A stretch of 64,000 nucleotides of DNA from a bacterium HR37 (GTDB lineage Bacteria > Desulfobacterota_D > UBA1144 > Nemesobacterales > CSP1-2). The stretch lies in contig BEIN01000005.1 in assembly GCA_002898375.1 (NCBI GenBank), forward strand, positions 1 through 64,000, written 5' to 3'. The notes beneath the pieces are model-generated. The model did no database searches and was not told the origin of the DNA. It was given only the letters and a program-made list of their open reading frames with translations. The position numbers and the translations under genes are program-made. Shown here piece by piece: positions 35,836 to 43,555 of the stretch. Each line of letters opens with the position of its first letter. The first letter of the stretch is position 1.

Positions 35836-36924
35836 ATGGGGCTTAGTTGTGGTATTGTAGGGCTACCAAATGCAGGCAAATCAACCATCTTTAATGCCCT
35901 AACCTCTTCCAGGGCTATGGTGGCAAACTACCCCTTTACCACAATAGATCCCAATGTCGGTGTAGTTAATGTTCCTGATGAACGCCTTGAAAGACTTGCC
36001 GAGATTATAAAGCCTCAGAGGGTAATACCAACTACACTTAAGTTTATAGATATAGCCGGGCTTGTAAAAGGAGCGAGTCAAGGAGAAGGTTTAGGTAATA
36101 AATTTCTGGGTCATATAAGGGAAGTAGATGCCATAATACACGTGGTAAGATGCTTCAAATCGGATGTTCCCCACGTTTTTAACAGTGTAGATCCTAGAAG
36201 GGATGTAGAGGTAATAAATCTTGAGCTTCTTCTTGCAGACCTAGAAACCGTAGAAAAAAGGATGGCAAAAGTAGAGAAACAGGCAAAATTAGGAAACAAA
36301 GAAGCGCAATCTGAGTACCTCTTACTTGAGAGATTAAAGGATCACATGAATAGAGGCAAACCTGTAAGGCTTTTTAAATCCGGAAACGAACTGGAAGAAA
36401 AAACGATTAAAAGCCTAAACCTGCTTACAGAAAAACCCTTACTATATGTTGCAAACTTAGAGGAGAAAAACGGAAATGAGCCATGCCTTGGCATTCTGGA
36501 AGAAATAGCCAAAGAAGAAAAAACGGAGCTTGTTCCCATATACGGTAAACTTGAAGCAGAGTTGGCTGAGCTGGATGAAAACGAGAAAGTAGAGTTTTTA
36601 AAGGAGATGGGTTTAAGTGAGTCAGGACTTAAAAGGCTTGTAAAGTCAGCTTACAAACTTCTTGATCTTATTACCTTCTACACAACAAATGGTATAGAAC
36701 TTAGAGCATGGAGCATAAAGAAGGGAACAAAAGCACCGCAAGCCGCGGGTAAAATACACAGCGATTTTGAGAAGGGTTTCATAAAAGCCGAGGTAGTATC
36801 CTACGAAGACTACATAAAACACAAATCAGAATTAAAAATTAGAGAACTAGGGCTTTTGAGAATAGAAGGGAAAGACTATCAAATTCAAGATGGAGATATG
36901 GTATACTTTAGGTTTAAAGTTTAA
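35836..36924 (+). CDS. ychF: Redox-regulated ATPase YchF (OLA1 family)
   Basis: A 362-residue OBG-family P-loop protein. G1 is GLPNAGKST, G3 is DIAGLVKGASQGEGLGNKFL, and the G4 position carries NLEE rather than NKxD, which is why this family prefers ATP. A coiled-coil insert and the C-terminal TGS domain (LITFYTTNGIELRAWSIKKG) follow. It associates with ribosomes and stress responses in other bacteria. The ribosome binding site is weak. Confidence 0.95.
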   Translation: MGLSCGIVGLPNAGKSTIFNALTSSRAMVANYPFTTIDPNVGVVNVPDERLERLAEIIKPQRVIPTTLKFIDIAGLVKGASQGEGLGNKFLGHIREVDAIIHVVRCFKSDVPHVFNSVDPRRDVEVINLELLLADLETVEKRMAKVEKQAKLGNKEAQSEYLLLERLKDHMNRGKPVRLFKSGNELEEKTIKSLNLLTEKPLLYVANLEEKNGNEPCLGILEEIAKEEKTELVPIYGKLEAELAELDENEKVEFLKEMGLSESGLKRLVKSAYKLLDLITFYTTNGIELRAWSIKKGTKAPQAAGKIHSDFEKGFIKAEVVSYEDYIKHKSELKIRELGLLRIEGKDYQIQDGDMVYFRFKV

Positions 36925-36936
36925 ATTACACAAAAG

Positions 36937-36981
36937 CTCCGTTATCCTAAAAGCCTTAGGATCGGAAGCCCAGAACGGAGG
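36937..36981 (+). promoter_or_regulatory. Structured leader of rpsF-rpsR sequestering the ribosome binding site
   Basis: An outer stem CTCCGTT (36937-36943) with AACGGAG (36974-36980) is stacked on an inner stem ATCCTAA (36944-36950) with TTAGGAT (36956-36962), leaving an 11-base bulge on the 3' side (36963-36973) and a five-base loop. The outer 3' arm contains most of the GGAGG ribosome binding site. Known biology: many bacteria control rpsF operons by S6:S18 binding to a leader hairpin, so this is a candidate autoregulatory element; it was not tested against that motif. Confidence 0.6.
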
Positions 36982-36989
36982 ATATACAC

Positions 36990-37364
36990 ATGGCAAAACC
37001 CAACTTTTATGAGACTCTCTATATAGTAAGACCTGACCTGGGAGAAGAAGACACAAAGAGAGTACAAGAGAAGCTAAAAGAGATTATACTGGCCCACGAG
37101 GGAGAAATTTTTAAATTCGATAAGTGGGCAGAAAGAGAACTTGCCTATGAGATAAGGCACTATACAAAGGGAATCTACTATATCATTGTATACAAGGCAC
37201 TTCCCACCGTGGTTGCTGATCTGGAGACAAATTTTAGGCTTCTAAACGATGAAGTGCTTAGGTTTATGACGGTGAAGATAAAAGAAGATGCCGTAAAGAA
37301 AGAGCAACGTGTCTCTTCACCTGAATCAGAAGAAACCCAAATCCCCAGTGAAGGAGGAATCTAA
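36990..37364 (+). CDS. rpsF: 30S ribosomal protein S6
   Basis: A 124-residue protein with the S6 ferredoxin-like fold (FYETLYIVRPDLGEED, EREL-AYEIRHYTKGIYYI, LNDEVLRFMTVK) and an acidic tail. It forms a heterodimer with S18 in the 30S platform. The gene heads rpsF-rpsR-rplI, with rpsR 3 nt later. Its ribosome binding site is inside a leader helix. Confidence 0.96.
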   Translation: MAKPNFYETLYIVRPDLGEEDTKRVQEKLKEIILAHEGEIFKFDKWAERELAYEIRHYTKGIYYIIVYKALPTVVADLETNFRLLNDEVLRFMTVKIKEDAVKKEQRVSSPESEETQIPSEGGI

Positions 37365-37367
37365 ATT

Positions 37368-37604
37368 ATGGAAGCACCAAGAGAAAGAAGGTATTTTGCA
37401 AAAAAGAAGGTCTGCAAGTTCTGTACCGAAGGACTGGAGCCAGATTATAAAGACATCGAGTTACTGTCAAACTTTATCAACGAAAGGAAAAAGATCATTC
37501 CAAGGAGAACCTCAGGTCTTTGTGCCTATCATCAAAGGAGACTTACCACAATGATAAAGCGAGCACGTATTATGGCCCTTCTTCCATTTACCGTGCTTCA
37601 CTGA
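37368..37604 (+). CDS. rpsR: 30S ribosomal protein S18
   Basis: A 78-residue protein with the conserved core [15 protein letters not shown] and [16 protein letters not shown]. It has cysteines near the N terminus (VCKFC) and one at GLC, the zinc-binding (C+) type. It binds S6 in the platform of the small subunit. It is located between rpsF and rplI. Confidence 0.96.
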   Translation: MEAPRERRYFAKKKVCKFCTEGLEPDYKDIELLSNFINERKKIIPRRTSGLCAYHQRRLTTMIKRARIMALLPFTVLH

Positions 37605-37650
37605 GAGAAAAACCACACTTACTACAATCTTGTGGAGGTGAAACCACACT

Positions 37651-38097
37651 ATGAAGGTAATTCTTTTAGCTGATGTAGGGTCATTAGGGAAAAAGGGAGA
37701 AACAAAAGAGGTAAAAGAAGGATTTGCAAGAAATTACCTGTTTCCAAAGAACCTTGCAGTTCCTGCAACCCCTCAGAATCTAAAAGCCCTGGAGCAACAG
37801 CAACAGGCACTAAAGAGAAAGGAAAGCAAGCTAAAAGCAGAAGCTGAAAAGATAGCAAAAAAACTTCAGGAGATATCCTGCACAATACCTGTAAAGGTTG
37901 GAGAAGAGAACAGGTTGTTTGGTTCAGTAACTTCCCAACACATAGCAGATGCGCTTTCCAAATTGGGATTTGAGATTCCAAAGAAAGACATAGAATTGGA
38001 AACACCTATAAAGACCCTTGGAACTCACGAGGTGCGAATAAAACTTCACCCTCAAGTAAGCGTAAATCTTAAGGTTAACGTTGTCAGTGAGAACTAA
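37651..38097 (+). CDS. rplI: 50S ribosomal protein L9
   Basis: A 148-residue protein with the N-terminal L9 RNA-binding domain ([17 protein letters not shown], then [15 protein letters not shown]), a long connecting helix and the C-terminal domain ([18 protein letters not shown]). It binds 23S rRNA near the L1 stalk base and limits ribosome stacking and frameshifting. It is the last gene of the S6-S18-L9 operon, 3 nt from a convergent gene. Confidence 0.96.
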   Translation: MKVILLADVGSLGKKGETKEVKEGFARNYLFPKNLAVPATPQNLKALEQQQQALKRKESKLKAEAEKIAKKLQEISCTIPVKVGEENRLFGSVTSQHIADALSKLGFEIPKKDIELETPIKTLGTHEVRIKLHPQVSVNLKVNVVSEN

Positions 38098-38100
38098 CCA

Positions 38101-38928
38101 CTACGGATTGGGTAACATAAGTTCCTCGAGTGTAACCTTTTTATAACCACTTGGGATCTCAAACTCCTGATCAGGTATGCTTGTATTTTGGATTCTGGTT
38201 ACTTCCTCTATGTAGGTATCACCGCTGGGAGAGTAATCAACAGACCTCATAGGAAACCCGGATTCGTATATCTCTTGAAATTCCTTCTCCTGGTCATCAA
38301 GACCGGAATATCCAAATCCAGCCCTCTCACCTATTTTCTTTATCTCCATCATATAGTTTGCCAGTTTTTTCATATCAACCTCTTTATCAAACCCAACATC
38401 TTTGCTAACCCAGATCTCCTCTATCAATCTTCCATCTTCATAGACCTCGTACTTGCGTGAGTTATATCCTGCTATCTTCTCAAATACATCCGTCTTCTTT
38501 AAAACTAACTTCTTTTGTTTAACCCTATCCGAGGGGAGCAGCCCACGTGATTTCATCATCTCTTCCATCTGAGCTCTTTGCTCAGGTGGAAGCTTGGAAA
38601 GCTGCTTTTCTATCTCTGCTTTCATCTTTACTGTAGTTTCCTCAATAAACTTAAAGTAGTCTTCAGGTTTTGCAACGGTATACCTTTTACCAGCATTGTC
38701 TACCTGAATCATCTCCCCGCTGTTTAAATCAAGAATTGCTACAGTCTGTTCGTTTTCGTCGGTAAACTTAATCTTATTTTTGGAGATATAAATCCTTCCC
38801 TTCTGTTTAGCCACACTTCCCTTTTTATACATTACCCTTTCCATAACAATCCCAGCAAAAGATTCCCTAACCGAGCCAACAAGGACAACAAGAAGACAGA
38901 TGCAAACTAACCTTAAAGACATTCTCAT
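38101..38928 (-). CDS. Exported DUF4412-like protein
   Basis: A 275-residue protein with a signal peptide (basic RMSLRL, hydrophobic core, cleavage likely after SFA near residue 25). The mature part begins with a beta-rich domain: YKKGSVAKQKGRIYISKNKIKF, ILDLNSGEMIQVDNAGKRYTV, as in DUF4412 and LolA-like folds. A helical insert rich in Met, Glu and Lys follows (residues 95-125), and then further strands. A periplasmic lipid- or hydrophobe-binding role is possible by analogy only. It has a good minus-strand promoter flanked by an inverted repeat. Confidence 0.72.
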   Translation of the reverse strand: MRMSLRLVCICLLVVLVGSVRESFAGIVMERVMYKKGSVAKQKGRIYISKNKIKFTDENEQTVAILDLNSGEMIQVDNAGKRYTVAKPEDYFKFIEETTVKMKAEIEKQLSKLPPEQRAQMEEMMKSRGLLPSDRVKQKKLVLKKTDVFEKIAGYNSRKYEVYEDGRLIEEIWVSKDVGFDKEVDMKKLANYMMEIKKIGERAGFGYSGLDDQEKEFQEIYESGFPMRSVDYSPSGDTYIEEVTRIQNTSIPDQEFEIPSGYKKVTLEELMLPNP

Positions 38929-38980
38929 GTAACTTACCTCCTGATAATTAAGCTTATTTCAAATTGAGAGCATAGGCAAT

Positions 38981-39050
38981 AAACACTTAAATAATCACCA
39001 AAAAGCGATTCATTAAATATATACTGTTTTACCAGCTTTGTTAAGTGTTT
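38981..39050. repeat. Perfect 10-bp inverted repeat with arms 60 bp apart
   Basis: AAACACTTAA (38981-38990) and TTAAGTGTTT (39041-39050) are exact complements with 50 bp between them. The right arm overlaps the -35 of the minus-strand promoter and the left arm lies in the leader. No full-length transcript from that promoter contains both arms, so a DNA-level role is more likely than an RNA hairpin. Confidence 0.5.
39016..39044 (-). promoter_or_regulatory. Promoter for the DUF4412-like gene
   Basis: On the minus strand TTAACA (39039-39044) and TATATT (39016-39021) are 17 bp apart, giving a leader of about 80 nt. An AGGAGG site precedes the ATG. Confidence 0.5.
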
Positions 39051-39086
39051 AAACCATAACACCCCCTCTCTGTAATTTAATCTCTA

Positions 39087-39114
39087 TTGACGACCACTTT
39101 ATTTATGATAGATT
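39087..39114 (+). promoter_or_regulatory. Promoter for thi4
   Basis: TTGACG (39087-39092) and TAGATT (39109-39114) with a 16-bp spacer, about 45 bp before ATG 39159. No thiamin riboswitch motif is seen between promoter and gene. Confidence 0.4.
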
Positions 39115-39158
39115 AAACTTTTGATAACACCGTAGTATAAAAGGGAGGTAATATTGTT

Positions 39159-39968
39159 ATGGCCGATAAACAAAGGCTTTTTGCTCCTGTCGGAGAAAAG
39201 GAAATCACAAGGGCTATAGTAGAGGAATTCTCCAAAGAGTTCTCAGAGTATGTAACCAGTGACGTTATAGTTGTAGGTGGAGGTCCAAGTGGTCTTGTAG
39301 CAGCAAAGGATATCGCCAAGAAAAAGTATAAGGTTCTGCTTATAGAAAGAATGAACTATCTGGGAGGAGGATTCTGGATAGGTGGATACCTTATGAACAA
39401 GGTTACCGTAAGAGATCCGGGACAGAGGGTCCTAGACGAGATAGAGGTTCCGTATAAAGAGGTCTCAGAAGGGCTTTATGTGGCTGATGGTCCTTACGCG
39501 TGCTCAAAGCTAATAGCAGCAGCATGTGAAGCCGGAGTAAAGGTAGCAAACATGACAATGTTTGATGACCTAGTTTACAGGGAAAACGGTAGGGTAGCAG
39601 GGGTTGTGGTTAACTGGACCCCTATTGCAAACATGCCAAAGGAAATTACATGTCTTGACCCCATTGCCCTTGAAGCAAAACTCGTTATAGATGCAACGGG
39701 ACACGATGCATACCTTGTATCCAGGCTGGCTCAACAAGGGCTTTTTAAAAAGCTTCCAGGTCATGGCTCCATGTGGGTGGAAAAGGCTGAGGATGCCCTT
39801 GTTGAATACACCGGGGAAGTACATCCGGGTCTAATAGTATGTGGAATGGCTGTAAACACAACATACGGGCTTCCAAGAATGGGACCTACATTTGGCGGTA
39901 TGCTACTTTCCGGGAAAAAAGCTGCAGAGGTTGCAGTAAGCATACTTCAAGAACAGGCAAGAGCATAA
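39159..39968 (+). CDS. thi4: Thi4-family thiazole synthase (ADP-thiazole or ribulose-type)
   Basis: A 269-residue Thi4 protein. The FAD/NAD-type motif [14 protein letters not shown] is at residues 38-51, [20 protein letters not shown] at 63-82, the active-site segment TCLDP at 164-168, TGHD at 180-183 and [13 protein letters not shown] near 240. It makes the thiazole half of thiamin from NAD and glycine. Archaeal sulfide-using enzymes have His at the position of Cys165, while yeast Thi4 has the sulfur-donating Cys205 in CMDP. This protein has Cys. The gene stands alone with a terminator after it. Confidence 0.92.
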   Translation: MADKQRLFAPVGEKEITRAIVEEFSKEFSEYVTSDVIVVGGGPSGLVAAKDIAKKKYKVLLIERMNYLGGGFWIGGYLMNKVTVRDPGQRVLDEIEVPYKEVSEGLYVADGPYACSKLIAAACEAGVKVANMTMFDDLVYRENGRVAGVVVNWTPIANMPKEITCLDPIALEAKLVIDATGHDAYLVSRLAQQGLFKKLPGHGSMWVEKAEDALVEYTGEVHPGLIVCGMAVNTTYGLPRMGPTFGGMLLSGKKAAEVAVSILQEQARA

Positions 39969-39978
39969 AAATAAACCA

Positions 39979-40002
39979 GGGGGGTACCTCTACCCCCCTT
40001 TT
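39979..40002 (+). terminator. Intrinsic terminator after thi4
   Basis: GGGGGGTA (39979-39986) pairs with TACCCCCC (39991-39998) around a four-base loop, followed by TTTT. The hairpin overlaps the stop codon of the convergent gene, and the other side is also T-rich on the minus strand, so it probably works in both directions. Confidence 0.75.
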
Positions 40003-40796
40003 CCACCTTTAGTAAGAAACTCTAGAGTTTTTTTATGCCTCTCACAGAGTTTTCCCTCAAGTTGAACCCTTAAAACCTCTTCCTGCCAGTGGGAATTGTA
40101 TAGACAACAGCATTTGTTCTGACAGAAGGCCTCACCTGTAGCCTCATAAAATATAACCTGGAGTGTATATGATTTTAACACCTCTGTAATACGTGGATCG
40201 TCATATTCTATAAACATACCCTTAAAAACCTCATCAAGCTCTTCAATCCCTCTTCCACTCTGAATAAATCCAGCCTTAAGCCAGTAGTACTCTCTTGGTC
40301 TTGCAGGAGCCTCAACCACCCCAGAGGTTGAGATAATAGAGGGAATACCAAGGAGCACAACCCTTGCATGGTATCTCTTTGTCTCAAAGGTTCCAAAAAG
40401 CTTACCGGTAAAGATTATATGAACCAAGCCAGATTTAAGCTCACCTGGGATCCGCTTAAACATGACCCTGTAGAGTATTCTCTGAAGCCAAAAACCATCA
40501 AACATAACCTCAGGAGATTTTAAATCCTTAAGTAACTTTTTTAATTCAGTATCTACCCCTTTATCTGCAGGCTCATAAGGTCTTTCCAAAGGGCTTGATA
40601 TATCTAAAACCCTCGTACCAATGATACTTTTTATGTACTCATTCTCATCCTCATCAGAAAGATCCAGAAAGGAAAGCAGATCCCCACGATTGGTGGCATC
40701 AAAGCCCAACCCCCTTAGATAATCAACTAAGGCATTAATTGATAGAGCCTCTGAGGGGTTATCAGAGTAGATAAAAACTTGTTTAATCAAGCTCAT
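39990..40796 (-). CDS. Uncharacterized protein with C-terminal Cys cluster (DUF6775-like)
   Basis: A 268-residue protein. The N-terminal part (FIYSDNPSEALSINALVDYL) looks like a small alpha/beta domain. The C-terminal part carries FCQNKCCCLYNSHWQEEV and LCERH, a set of Cys and His that could bind metal. It resembles an uncharacterized archaeal/bacterial family (recalled as DUF6775), but I cannot confirm the assignment. It is the last gene of the minus-strand run cdc48-pilD-htrA-ridA, starting 8 nt after ridA. Confidence 0.65.
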   Translation of the reverse strand: MSLIKQVFIYSDNPSEALSINALVDYLRGLGFDATNRGDLLSFLDLSDEDENEYIKSIIGTRVLDISSPLERPYEPADKGVDTELKKLLKDLKSPEVMFDGFWLQRILYRVMFKRIPGELKSGLVHIIFTGKLFGTFETKRYHARVVLLGIPSIISTSGVVEAPARPREYYWLKAGFIQSGRGIEELDEVFKGMFIEYDDPRITEVLKSYTLQVIFYEATGEAFCQNKCCCLYNSHWQEEVLRVQLEGKLCERHKKTLEFLTKGGKGG

Positions 40797-40804
40797 AAGG
40801 AAGC

Positions 40805-41266
40805 TTAAGGAAAAATCTCTACAATAACCTCTATTTCTACAGGAGCACCCATGGGTAGTTCATAAACACCAACCGCAGCACGTGCGTGAATACCGCTTTC
40901 ACCAAAGACCTGATAGAAGAGCTCAGATACCCCGTTTATTACCGCTGCATGCATCTCAAAACCAGGGGCACTTGCCACATATCCCGTAACCTTTACAATT
41001 CTTTTAACCCTATCCAGCGTTCCAAGTTCTTCCTTTATTGCAGAAAGAGCGTTTATACCCGCAATTTTTGAAGCCTCTATAGCTTCTTCAACCGAAACCT
41101 CACTTCCAACCTTTCCTTTAAATAAAAGCCTTCCCTCTCTTAAGGGAAGTTGACCAGAAACATATACAAAATTACCCGCAGTAACTGCAGGTCTATAGAA
41201 ACCAAGGGCTACGGGAACTGGTGGAAGCTCTATACCCAATTGCTTTATTCTTTCCTCTATTCCTAT
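40805..41266 (-). CDS. ridA: RidA family protein, probably with an AUA start
   Basis: A RidA/YjgF/UK114-family protein of 153 residues from the proposed start. Motifs are FVYVSGQLPLREG, the central NALSAIKEELG, and the Arg-containing HARAAVGVYELPMGAPVEIE. RidA hydrolyses reactive enamine/imine intermediates from PLP enzymes. The first standard start is TTG 41239. Family members usually begin IEE-x-[LI]-x-x-LGIELP, and here that segment continues to ATA 41266, overlapping the htrA TAG stop and 7 nt after AAGGAG inside the htrA end. Confidence 0.88.
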   Translation of the reverse strand: MGIEERIKQLGIELPPVPVALGFYRPAVTAGNFVYVSGQLPLREGRLLFKGKVGSEVSVEEAIEASKIAGINALSAIKEELGTLDRVKRIVKVTGYVASAPGFEMHAAVINGVSELFYQVFGESGIHARAAVGVYELPMGAPVEIEVIVEIFP

Positions 41267-42675
41267 TGCTCTTCTCCTTCTAGTCTAAGGGCAATGTAGA
41301 GGGTGTTTTCTTCCCTCTTGATAAGGAAGAGAACAGTCTGTCCCTGCTTAATTGAGCCAATAACCTTTCTGTACTCGCTTAGATTGCGAACAGGTTTTTT
41401 GTTGATCTCAAGTATTACATCTCCCCTTCGAAGTCCTGCATCCCACGCAACGCTTCCCTGCTCTACATTGGTTACTATAACTCCCTCTGACTCTCTTATA
41501 TTAAACATTCTCCTTATCTGTGGGGTAATCTCCTGTACCGTAATCCCAAGTCCCTCTTCAATATTTTTCTGATCCCCTCCTCTACTGGAGATAGCAGCTC
41601 CAGAATCTGGAAGTTCCCCAAGCCTTAACTTAACCGTTTTTTCCCTTCCATTTCTTATAAGCTTAATCTCGCTTTCTGTACCTGGAGGCGTCATAGCAAC
41701 CCTCTTAGGAAGCTCACTCATCTCCTTTATCTTTACCCCATTGAACTCCACAATTATATCCCCTCTCTTTATACCCGCTTTCTCTGCTGGACCTCCCGGG
41801 GTAACATCCGCAACCAGAGCACCAACTGGCTCCCTGAGATTAAGGCTCTCTGCAATCTCAGGAGTTACCTGCTGCACTAAAACCCCAAGCCAACCACGAA
41901 CCACTTTCCCCTTGCTTTTGAGCTGCTCAACAACATACCTTGCCATGTTTGCAGGGATTGCAAATCCTATACCCTGTCCTCCAGCGATTATTGCTGTATT
42001 TACACCAACCACCTCTCCATTGAGATTAAAAAGAGGTCCTCCACTGTTACCCGGGTTTATAGCAGCATCGGTTTGAATAAAATCATCATAAGCCCCAAGT
42101 CCAAGGGACCTACCCTTTGCACTGACAATTCCTACGGTGACTGTGTGACCAAGGCCAAATGGGTTTCCTATAGCAACCACCCACTCACCTATCTCAAGCT
42201 TATCTGAGTCCCCAAACCTTACAGCCTGAAGCCTTCTATCCGGTTTGATTTTAATAAGAGCAAGGTCTGTCTTTGGATCCTTCCCTATAACCTTGGCTTC
42301 GTATCTCCTGCCATCTTCAAGAATCACATCTATATCCTTTGCCTTCTCTACTACATGGTTATTCGTTATAATGTAGCCATCTTCGCTTATAATAAATCCT
42401 GACCCAAGCCCCCTTTGTCTAAACTCTCTCTGTGGATTCTCTCCAAAGAATCTCCTGAAGAACTCCTCAAACGGATCGTTTTCCCCCCCACCGAAAGGTG
42501 ATTCAAAGGGCATTATGCTTCTTCTAACTATATTGGTGGTACTTATATTAACCACAGATGGTTTTAACCTCTTAACGAGTTCAGATAGTGAGGTAAGATC
42601 AGCCCCTCTGACGTTACCATAAGGAAAGGCTGTAAGGAATAAAAACACAAACACAGTTATCAGGTATCTTTTCAT
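41263..42675 (-). CDS. htrA: HtrA/DegP-type periplasmic serine protease
   Basis: A 470-residue protein with a signal peptide (MKRYLITVFVFLFLTAFPYG). The catalytic triad is His107 (TNNHVV), Asp137 (TDLALI) and Ser211 (GNSGGP). Two PDZ domains follow (LRRGDVILEINKKPV in the second; GVKIKEM in the first). It degrades or refolds damaged envelope proteins. I use ATG 42675 with GGAGG upstream; a longer frame to 42714 lacks a binding site and would break the signal peptide. It is the third gene of the cdc48-pilD-htrA-ridA run. Confidence 0.94.
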   Translation of the reverse strand: MKRYLITVFVFLFLTAFPYGNVRGADLTSLSELVKRLKPSVVNISTTNIVRRSIMPFESPFGGGENDPFEEFFRRFFGENPQREFRQRGLGSGFIISEDGYIITNNHVVEKAKDIDVILEDGRRYEAKVIGKDPKTDLALIKIKPDRRLQAVRFGDSDKLEIGEWVVAIGNPFGLGHTVTVGIVSAKGRSLGLGAYDDFIQTDAAINPGNSGGPLFNLNGEVVGVNTAIIAGGQGIGFAIPANMARYVVEQLKSKGKVVRGWLGVLVQQVTPEIAESLNLREPVGALVADVTPGGPAEKAGIKRGDIIVEFNGVKIKEMSELPKRVAMTPPGTESEIKLIRNGREKTVKLRLGELPDSGAAISSRGGDQKNIEEGLGITVQEITPQIRRMFNIRESEGVIVTNVEQGSVAWDAGLRRGDVILEINKKPVRNLSEYRKVIGSIKQGQTVLFLIKREENTLYIALRLEGEEQ

Positions 42676-42745
42676 AACACAAAGCCTCCAAACACTGGAA
42701 TATGATATTGGCATAGATAAATGATGTCAAGAAAAGAGTTTATAA

Positions 42746-43555
42746 TCATAGGGAATTAAAGCTACCTATAAAGCAGTAAAGAGCAGCAGCCAGTGAAAGG
42801 AAGGGTCCAAATGGAAGCGCATATCCTAGGTCCTTTCCCCTGTATAACATAACCAAAACACCGACTACGGTTCCAAGAACAGAGCTTGTAAAAGCCACAA
42901 ATAGCACCCCTTTCCACCCAAGGAATGCTCCAATCATGGCAAGAAGCTTTACATCACCCATACCAAGCCCTTCTTTTTTTCTTACAAGCTCATAAATTCC
43001 GCCTATAAGTAGAAGCATACCAGCACCCAGAGCTACTCCCACAAGTGAATCCATTATGGGGGTTCCAATAACCACACTCCACCCTGTTTTAGAGAGATCT
43101 CTAAGTACATACCAATCCGTACTAAAACCACTGTAGAGCAACCCGACCGCAATACCTGGAAGGGTTATAACGTTTGGGATTATCATATGTCTTATGTCTA
43201 TAAAAGATACAACCAGAAGTGCGGATAGAAATGAAAAAAGGAAAAGAGTTTGCAGAGTAAGGCCAAAACGCCAGAGTAAAAGCACACTTATCAAGCCAGA
43301 CAGTAGCTCAACCACTGGATAAACCGGAGAAATCCTGCTTTTACAGTATCTACACCTCCCAAGAAGTAGCAGGTAACTCAGCAGAGGTATGTTATCGTAA
43401 AACCTTAAATGGGTTTTACAGGAGGGGCAATGAGAAGGCGGAAAAACAACTGACTCTCCACTTGGCAGTCTATGTATGCAAACGTTAAAGAAACTCCCCA
43501 TTATCAAGCCAAAGACAAAAGACAAAAGCAGTTTAAGTAGATCTATATCAGGCAC
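42746..43555 (-). CDS. pilD: Prepilin peptidase / N-methyltransferase
   Basis: A 269-residue membrane protein with two zinc-binding C-x2-C pairs in the N-terminal cytoplasmic loop (CPSC and CRYC), the marker of bifunctional PilD. The aspartyl protease sites are the Asp of FIDIRHM and the Asp of GMGDVKLLAM. About eight hydrophobic helices are seen. It removes the leader of type IV pilins or pseudopilins and methylates the new N terminus. No pilin gene is in the window. The GTG start overlaps cdc48 by 8 nt. Confidence 0.93.
   Translation of the reverse strand: MPDIDLLKLLLSFVFGLIMGSFFNVCIHRLPSGESVVFPPSHCPSCKTHLRFYDNIPLLSYLLLLGRCRYCKSRISPVYPVVELLSGLISVLLLWRFGLTLQTLFLFSFLSALLVVSFIDIRHMIIPNVITLPGIAVGLLYSGFSTDWYVLRDLSKTGWSVVIGTPIMDSLVGVALGAGMLLLIGGIYELVRKKEGLGMGDVKLLAMIGAFLGWKGVLFVAFTSSVLGTVVGVLVMLYRGKDLGYALPFGPFLSLAAALYCFIGSFNSL

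Noticed and set aside
38929-39158. Thiamin (TPP) riboswitch upstream of thi4
   Set aside because: The CTGAGA and ACCTGA core elements are not found on the plus strand in the right order.
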